This document shows, in pieces, positions 57,810 through 64,000 of a DNA stretch of 64,000 nucleotides. Each line of letters begins with the position of its first letter. Positions within the stretch are counted from its first letter, which is position 1. The notes beneath the pieces are model-generated. The model saw only the letters and a list, made by a program, of their open reading frames with translations. It did not search any database and was not told the origin of the DNA. The stretch covers positions 347,360,203-347,424,202 of the forward strand of contig NC_081824.1 in the NCBI RefSeq assembly GCF_030867095.1, in the 5' to 3' direction. The DNA is from Alligator mississippiensis. Taxonomy: Eukaryota > Chordata > Crocodylia > Alligatoridae. The translations under genes were made by a program, and so were the position numbers.

Positions 57810-58060
57810 GGGCATGTCTACACATTGCCCTACAATGATGTTGGTACTGCACCATGTTTTAGTACTTCCTTTTGGAAGTAACTGACTGCACTGTGCCATA
57901 TGCATGGCGCAAGGTTATTTTTAGCAGCTACTTCGCTGTAGCAATGTGCTATACTACAGCGAAGTAGTAGCTGGTCATGTGTAGACACTCATGGATGTTA
58001 CGTTGCCATAGCGTGTCGCTACAGTGACATAGCGTCACCTATAGAGGTGCTGTAATAGTG
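57810..58060. mobile_element. MITE with internal hairpin
   Basis: Starts gGGCATGTCTACACATTGCC and has a gtcatgtgtagacactc block toward the right, the same terminus type as at 20022 and 24288. It contains a perfect 14-bp inverted repeat (ctacttcgctgtag / ctacagcgaagtag) around a 12-base loop at about 57928-57967. The exact right end is uncertain. Confidence 0.6.
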
Positions 58061-58129
58061 GCAGCTAAATTTATTCAATATATTTCATAGTATTTTAAAA
58101 ATAAACCATGAAGGCTGCCTTGATGCTTA

Positions 58130-58800
58130 CAGCGGTGATTCTCAGCTGGGGTGGCATGATACCTGGGATGGTGTGAGATCCTTTCAAGGGCACTGCACAA
58201 TATATGCAGTGTTACGTGTGCAAACACCTATAAATGTTCACAAGCTAAACCCAGAGTATTTAAATAGGAATCTATAGTGTCAAAAACACTCTGGCCTGTT
58301 GTGGTCTTTCTGTGTTCTCTACAGAAGAATTGTTCTATTATAATGGTTTTCAAACTGTTTTGTAGAACCCTGGGCTTCTGCAGTATGGCACCAGGGGTTC
58401 TGCAAAGAGAGTGGGAGTAATGGAGGGGCTGGCTAAGAGGCAGTGCACTGTTATTGCCAGGTGAAGTTGGGGTGTGTGGCATTGCTGGGCCAGGCTGCCT
58501 GGTTCCATGTCAGTCTTTAGGAGATGGTAGTGGTTTCACAGCAGAAGTGGCGTGAATGGGTTCTGTGACTTGAGGCCACCATGCTACTACTTTTCTGTGG
58601 TTGAGAAATGAGTAAAAGCAAAGAGCTGGCCTTTTCTGAGGGGGTCCCTGAGTCTATCTGAGTGATTCTCAACCAGAGTGCTGTGGGAGCGCAGGTGACT
58701 TGGGATCCTTTCAAGGGTGCCATGCAATATGTAATACTGTGAGGTGTGCTATTAGGATTCACAAGTGAAACCCACACATCCAACAGGCATCCATCCAACT
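58130..58800. mobile_element. Two related hAT-Charlie-like fragments in direct order
   Basis: 58132-58250 (gtgattctcagctggggtgg..gatcctttcaagggcactgc) and 58661-58790 (gtgattctcaaccagagtgc..gatcctttcaagggtgccat) are homologous over about 110 bases, including the following ttcacaag. The sequence between them has a separate hAT-like stretch (ggttttcaaactgttttgta). Confidence 0.6.
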
Positions 58801-58824
58801 TGTGTCAAGGTGTAATTAACTTTC

Positions 58825-59280
58825 CCAGAGGCATTGTGTGTTGGCTACAGCCAAGGCTGGGGACTTTGTCTGAGTGCTCCTGCTTGGACCCAAGCCAGAG
58901 GTTCCTGGGTAGAGGATCTTGTTCCTCTGCTCAGGGTCAGACTGATCATCATGTTTGGGGCCAGGAAGGAATTTTACACCATGGTCAGATTGGTAAGGGC
59001 TGTGGGGGGTTTTGCCTTCCTCTGTAGAAAAGGGGTCTGACCCTCTACCCAGGACCTCTTGAGCATATATTAACAAAATTTCATGTGCTGTGTTTCCCCT
59101 GCTTTACCTGTGGCAGGTTAGAGTGTTAGGTCTGTGGGGTGTCAGGGTTAATGGTTGTCTTCTGTAGAGTTTAGATGATGGTTTGTATAGGATGGTTTGG
59201 ATAGGGATGATCCTGCCTCAGACAGGGGGCTGGACTAGATGACCTCTGGAAGTCCCTTCCAGCCCTGCTTCTCTATAACT
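58825..59280 (+). mobile_element. CR1 3' UTR fragment (sense)
   Basis: Matches the 46.16-46.65-kb copy: ggctacagccaaggctgggg, gtcagactgatcatca, ccaggaaggaattttacacc, and the CR1 tail with gggctggactagatgacctc. Confidence 0.8.
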
Positions 59281-59347
59281 TTATAGCATTAAAATCACTG
59301 TATCCTGCCAGGGCCCTTCTTGAGGATTAACAGCATGGCTGTACCAC

Positions 59348-59858
59348 AATGGTGCTCCATCTTTTGGCCCTATGGACAGACGAGTGGGGCAGGGCTAGTC
59401 TGCATGATGGGATCAAGCCAGCATCACCCCTGCACACCAGAATAGGGCCCCACACCGCCCTCCATGCCCAAGCATGACCCTGCATGCCGGATATTTTTAT
59501 CTATTATCTTCTTCCTTTTTCTTTTCTCCAGCCCTTTTTATTTTAAAGCCAGTGCTGCTACTACCATCACCTTATACATCAAAGTCCAGTCTCTATTTCT
59601 CTAGGGGCCAAAGCAGTCCACTTCTCCATGTCTCCTTCCCCACATTTCTGTTCAAGAGAAACAGAAGGGATTAGAATTCAGACTGGCAGCCACGAGCAAA
59701 CTGTTTAGGTGCTGTTCACACCACTGTGATTGCAGATCAACAGCCCCCCTACTGACAAATTTTTGGACCTGTGAGGAATCCTGCAGGCTGGATGACCTAG
59801 GACCAGGGGCTAGACGAGGCCCAGGGGCAGAGGCTTGAGCACCCCGCCCTAGCCAAAG
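59348..59858. mobile_element. hAT-like element carrying an inverted copy of the 62.4-62.66-kb exon region
   Basis: The left end (aatggtgctccatcttttgg) and the right end (cttgagcaccccgccctag) are hAT-type inverted repeats as in the elements at 33.6 and 51.1 kb. The internal segment at about 59503-59755 is the reverse complement of about 62400-62660, at roughly 80 percent identity by eye. It includes the splice-acceptor stretch (ctgttcaagagaaacagaag). Confidence 0.6.
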
Positions 59859-59949
59859 GAAAAAAGGAGGGAAAGCTGTGAGCTGAGCATTTTCTGAGGG
59901 GGATCTATCCAGGGAGAGCCTGGAATATACAATGGGTGACAAGCGCAGG

Positions 59950-60700
59950 CCAGCAGCTGTCATCCATATCGGGAAACAGACCGTTCTCAGTGGTGGCAGA
60001 TGACAGAACAAGGAACAATGGTCTCAAGTTGCAGCAAGGGCGATTTAGGTTGGATATTAGGAACAACTTGCTCACTAAGGGCATTTTTAGCACCGGGTGC
60101 TTTGAACAGCGCTGTGTTGCATAAAGTTGTATAAGGGACAAAATGTGCATCAGCACTGAGAAAGTGGAGGTGGCGTGCTTTTGAAATAAAACAGCTCAGA
60201 GGTGCTTTAGTTCAAAAGTGCACTGCTGCCATTTTCTGCATGCTGATGACATTTCACTCCTTATACAACTGCACACGGTGCAGTGCACTTCGCCTCAGCT
60301 TGTGTGCGGAGGAGACTCGATTAATGGAGTCTGCTCTGAATCAGCGCATTTCCAGTGTGTTGCTGGAAACAAGTATGTGTATAAATGCCCCTTAGGAAAG
60401 TGGTGAAGCACTGAAACATCTGTAACTCCCCTTCTCTCAGGATGCCGAGGATGCTGAAGTGAGTAAACTACTTGAATCGTATCTAGATATATAGCTTGCT
60501 GTAATGTAGAAGCGTATGAAACAACTACTTAGCTGACACTGTTTGCTCTAAGGTTATTCTTTGATATTTGCCTAAACAGGTGGTGGAAGATCTGTCCTTG
60601 GAGGATTTTAAGGCCTGGCTCCTCAAAGCCCTGGCCGGGATGGTCCTGCTTTGAGCAGGGGGTTGGACTAGAGGTCCTTTCCACCCCTCATTTTCTATGA
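59950..60700 (+). mobile_element. CR1 3' fragment (sense), split by a MITE
   Basis: The frame gives FSVVADDRTRNNGLKLQQGR and FRLDIRNNLLT up to 60077, then resumes after 60394 with aggaaagtggtgaagcactg and ends with the CR1 tail (gggttggactagaggtcctt near 60660). Confidence 0.85.
60078..60392. mobile_element. MITE nested in CR1 (315 bp, TA duplication)
   Basis: Termini AGGGCATTTTTAG and tataaatgcccct are inverted repeats flanked by TA on both sides (60076-60077 and 60393-60394), the Tc1/mariner signature. CR1 sequence is continuous across the site when the insert is removed. Confidence 0.72.
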
Positions 60701-60734
60701 GTGACAGCAGGGGCCACTGGTAGGCACACAGCAC

Positions 60735-60800
60735 AGCACAGCAGGGCTGGTAGGGACCTCACAAGGTCACCTAGCTCAGCCCCTGGCCCCAGGCAGGACC
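60735..60800 (-). mobile_element. Short CR1 3' end fragment (antisense)
   Basis: gggctggtagggacctcaca followed by ctcagcccctggccccaggc matches the CR1 3' end as seen antisense at 15520-15570. Confidence 0.6.
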
Positions 60801-60820
60801 CGCGGACCAAACCCTCCCGG

Positions 60821-60829
60821 CTCTCTCTT

Positions 60830-60861
<32 letters not shown>

Positions 60862-60868
60862 GCACACA
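60821..60868. repeat. (CT)n(CA)n microsatellite upstream of the CpG island
   Basis: About 14 CT dinucleotides followed by about 9 CA dinucleotides, directly upstream of the GC-rich promoter-like region. Confidence 0.93.
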
Positions 60869-60889
60869 GAGTCTCCGTGTGTCCAGGCG

Positions 60890-61250
60890 CATTTCTGCCT
60901 TGCCTGGCCCGCTCTGAGCCGTGCAGCCCCAGCCGGCAGAGCCTGGGCCGCGCGGGGGGAGGCGGGGGGGCGGGCGCACCGGGATAGGCAGAGCCGCCGC
61001 CGCCGCCGCATCCCTGCAGTAAGTGGCGTTGCGGGGCCGGGCCGGGCCGGGCCGGGCCGGGCGGGGGGAGACGCTGTCCGCAGGGTGCATGCGGGGCTGA
61101 GCCGAGCTGCCCCCGTGCCCCAGCGCTGCAGGGGCTGGCGCCGGCCCCCGGGGCTGCTCCCTGAGGGCAGGCGGCCGCCTCCGTGCCAGCACTTCAGGGC
61201 CAGGCTTGGGGATGGAGCTGCCCAAGGGGCAGGCGCGGTGCTGGGGGATG
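60890..61250 (+). promoter_or_regulatory. CpG island, probable promoter and first untranslated exon of the next gene
   Basis: This is by far the most CpG-dense part of the window, with (CCG)n at 60993-61010 and a (GGGCC)n run at 61033-61062. A good donor (tgca then gtaagt at 61019) could end a first exon; no TATA box is seen. The candidate exon has no plausible coding frame. By amniote gene order the next + strand gene after MRPS9 would be GPR45, but this is inference. The long frames on both strands here are artefacts of GC richness. Confidence 0.6.
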
Positions 61251-61660
61251 GCTCAGAAGCACCTCCAGGCACTTCCCCGCCTCCGGAACAGGGCTTCTCC
61301 TGGAGATCCTTTCTAGGGCCCCGCCTGAGTTGCTTTTTTGTCCCCTCTGCTCTTTCTGCCGCCCCCCCCGCTTCATCTCCCCCGGGTTGAAAGGCGAAAG
61401 TGAAGGCAGACAGGAGCGGGTGCCAGTGTCCCCAGGCTGCAGTTGTGCCCCCGTCTGCTTCCCAGTGTGCCTCCAGGGCACCAGTCCCTGGGAGATGCCC
61501 CAGGGAGTTTTGGGGGCAGCCTCACGTCATCCGGTGCCAGCTTCTCTGGGCATTGAACTGGCCGTTGTCCAAGCAGCCTGCTTCTTAAATCACCGCTGCC
61601 CGCAGTCTGTCATCCTGACTCGCAAGCTCAGCGGTGCAAATCGGGACCGAGCGTCTAAAG

Positions 61661-61981
61661 CGCCAGTTCTCAACCTGGTTTAAACTCGAGGCAGACTCGA
61701 CGCCCCTTGTTAGACTCCAGGCCGCCCTCGGAAAATGCCAGCTCTCAGCTTTCGCTAGTCTTCACCACAGAAAAATAATTCTCTTGCAAAGAACTCGGAA
61801 AGATCAGAGCAGGGCAGGATGGTTTGGACAGTACAGATTCCTGTTTGAAAACTCCTGGGTCTTGCCATGTGAGTCGTGCAGGCACCCCTACCAGTGCCAG
61901 TGTAACATGACACCCTGTGGCACCCTGAGAAGGATCTCAGGGCACCCCAGGGTGCCGCAAAACCCTGGTTGAGAATCACTG
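61661..61981. mobile_element. hAT-Charlie-like element copy
   Basis: The left end cgccagttctcaacctggtt and the right end ccctggttgagaatcactg are inverted repeats. The interior matches the copy at 21250-21593 (gacaccctgtggcaccc, atctcagggcaccccaggg). The target duplication is weak. Confidence 0.7.
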
Positions 61982-62508
61982 TTTTTTAAAATGTATGTAA
62001 GTGCCCTGAGAAGTATCTATAGGCTTTTGAAAAATCCTACAAGAATGTGCTTGTACCTTTAGGCACCTTAATACCCATAGAAATCTGGCCCTGAAATGCT
62101 AGCCAGTGAGTAGTTCCTCTAACCCCTTTTTTAGGATATAACTCCATTTGTCTATTTACAGCCAGATTCGGCTACTCCTACACAGCCAGAGCAGCACCAG
62201 TAGCCAGTTTTACTCTGTTACTAAGAAGACTACCCAGAGTAAGGCACTGCTTAGCTGCTTAGGGTGAATAAGGATTACAGGACCTGGTTCTTAGGCTCTA
62301 TAAAATACTATACACTGCTGGTCAGATGGCAGAATCTCTCGCATGTTTGTAGCAAAGGGCCTGGGTGTCCAGTGTCAGCTGTTGTTATGTGAGCAGTAGG
62401 GGAGCTGTCGGTCTGCAATCACAGCGGTGTGACCAGCATTTAAACGGTTTACTAGTGGTTGCAGTGCTGCAAGTCTGAATTCTAATCCCTTCTGTTTCTC
62501 TTAAACAG

Positions 62509-62673
62509 GAATGTGGGAAAGGAGACATGGAGAAGTGGATTGCTTTGTCCCCTAGATGAATACAGCCCCACAGACTGGGCCTTGATGTGTAAGTTGATAG
62601 CAGCAACAGCACCAGCTTCTGAATAAAAAGGGCTAGAGAAAAGAGAAAGGAAGAAACTACTGCTGAAAATCAG
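62509..62673 (+). other. Probable 5' untranslated exon of the downstream gene
   Basis: The acceptor ttctcttaaacag ends at 62508 and a strong donor (cag then gtaagg) begins at 62674, bounding 165 bases. The exon has stops in every frame. It contains short upstream frames, for example ATG GAG AAG at 62528 running ten codons to TGA, so it is expected to be non-coding. The region is repeated in inverted form at 59.5 kb, so the exon lies in duplicated sequence. Expression cannot be judged from the sequence. Confidence 0.45.
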
Positions 62674-62679
62674 GTAAGG

Positions 62680-63800
62680 AAGGAGCTTTTTGTGCTGTCC
62701 TGTCATAACATAAAGTATGAGTTCAGCATTTCTCTGCTACTGAAGTTAGTAAGTACAGGTCCTAGGAAAAGTAACTAACAAGCCACGAACAGATCTTGAA
62801 CCTGTGTGAAATGGGGGATACTATGATGTAGCTATACAACATGAAGTTCACATACGGCACACTAGGGAAATAATGGTGGCTTGGTGAGTTGGGACAAACT
62901 AGGCAGCAGCTCAGTGGGAAAATATAATTTTTAAGTGGCCCTCTATAGAGTTCAAATTCTGCAGCCCTGTGCTATGTGCTTTGTCTATAGCACAAAGCAA
63001 AATGAATAGTCCGGGAACTCCTGAGTTCTAGTCTTGACTTGCTTTTATCTAAAACTGTTAGATTATCCATCTCTAAAGTAACACCCCAAAACTAAGCAAT
63101 TAACCAAATTCCTAATCCCTCAAGCACAGGAAATGCAGTGCCCTAATTTACTGAAATTAGGACTTCTTCCCCATTCTGTGTCTTGCCCCAAAACAATCTG
63201 CTAGCCAGCCACATGTTGATAAGTAATGGTAGCAACATGGTAGTGTTTTTGATGAACATGAGAGGTCAGACCTAGTCATACATTTATATTTGGCACATCT
63301 CACTGCCTAGAGCTGCTGTGCTCAGGTATTCATTCCTCAGTACCAACATTAAAGAAAGAATGGTTTCCATTGACACATGCATACTAGACGCATCTGTGTG
63401 TTTCCTATTCAGAACCAGGTCAGCTCTGCTTTGAGGTCTTGTTGAATCAGAGCAAGGACCATGGGCTAGCTGCAGATGGTTGTAGAGTTCATTTAGTTTG
63501 AGTGCTTCTTTGCTAAGACCATTGAATTTCAGCCTTGTCTCTTTCTAGGCTGTGTAGCTGTCTGTGTAGCTATCTGTGACAATAGGGAATGTCATGGATG
63601 TATGGGAGGAAAGTGATAAGAGAATAACTGTCATGTTACTACAAATAGCCTGTGAGCAGGAGACAGAGGGAGTTCTTAAGACTAACTGTGCCATATCCAT
63701 GACAAGAGTTTAGCCTTTACAGCTAAAGATCTTCAGAGTTCTATCTATAGCCAGCCCTAGAATTAGATGCAGGTAATAGTCTTGAATCTGAGTGTATTTA
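62680..63800. other. Presumed intron of the downstream gene, nothing recognised
   Basis: No coding exon is supported and no long open frame is present. Confidence 0.4.
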
Positions 63801-63804
63801 AGAA

Positions 63805-64000
63805 CCCTAGAGACGGTGGGGCCTTGTCATGCCCTTGTTTCACTGCTTTACCTGTGGCAGTTAGGGTGTTCTCAGTGTTCTGGACCAAAATAGCTTTTAG
63901 TTTTGCTACATAGCCATTTGTGTGGTTTTAGGAATAGTTTAGACAAGCACTTTTATAGGATGGTTTGGACTGGAATATTCCTGCACTGAACAAGTGAGTT
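63805..64000 (+). mobile_element. CR1 3' UTR fragment, cut by the window end
   Basis: ctttacctgtggcagttagg and ggatggtttggactggaata match the CR1 3' UTR copies at 59100-59215 and 46520-46590. Confidence 0.75.

Noticed and set aside
60688-61683. Long frames of 166-229 codons at the CpG island
   Set aside because: Their Arg/Pro/Gly-rich content comes from GC-rich DNA and microsatellites; no domain and no splice support.

Overview
The window is vertebrate nuclear DNA dominated by transposable elements, with one confidently identified protein-coding gene. CR1-type LINEs are the main repeats. There are many non-autonomous hAT and Harbinger-like DNA elements, a MIR-like SINE, a tRNA-Gly-derived SINE, solo LTRs and a Ty3/gypsy relic. 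This mix points to a non-avian sauropsid, most likely a crocodilian and possibly a turtle. That placement comes from repeat content, not from a species-diagnostic gene.

Gene content. The last five coding exons of MRPS9 (mitochondrial small-subunit ribosomal protein uS9m) lie on the + strand between 6873 and 15207. They splice in frame into 204 C-terminal residues and end in a uS9-type basic tail; a polyA signal lies at 15301. The 5' exons appear to lie upstream of the window. At the far right, a CpG-rich block (about 60.9-61.25 kb) with a GTAAGT donor, followed by a well-bounded exon at 62509-62673 with no long ORF, looks like the promoter and 5' untranslated exons of the next + strand gene. 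In amniote order known to me this would be GPR45, but no coding sequence of it is inside the window.

Layout. 1-6.9 kb: MRPS9 intron or upstream DNA with a LINE relic and a CR1 3' end. 6.9-15.3 kb: MRPS9 3' half, with intronic hAT elements at 9.58-10.35 and 13.76-14.67 kb. 15.5-19.9 kb: a nearly full-length antisense CR1 (ORF1, endonuclease, reverse transcriptase, 3' end). 20.0-21.2 kb: a Harbinger-like foldback element. 25.1-29.5 kb: sense CR1 copies, one holding a nested foldback hAT and a nested solo LTR. 30.3 kb: tRNA-Gly-derived SINE. 31-37.2 kb: DNA elements, including a Harbinger-like region with a Myb/SANT-like domain relic. 37.3-40.7 kb: an almost complete but broken autonomous hAT transposon. 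40.7-42 kb: old CR1. 44.3-45.2 kb: a second solo LTR. 48.06-50.14 kb: a 2.1-kb DNA element inside a CR1 3' end. 52.3-54.9 kb: a Ty3/gypsy gag-protease relic cut by an LTR. 55.7 kb: MIR-like SINE. 57.8-60.7 kb: MITEs, CR1 fragments and a hAT element carrying an inverted copy of the 62.5-kb exon region.

No new multi-gene system was found. The most unusual structures are the inverted pair linking a hAT element (59.5 kb) with an apparent host exon (62.5 kb), three foldback elements predicted to form long hairpins, a retroposed insertion with an internal inversion inside the hAT transposase gene, and several nested insertions that can be read to the base from their target duplications.
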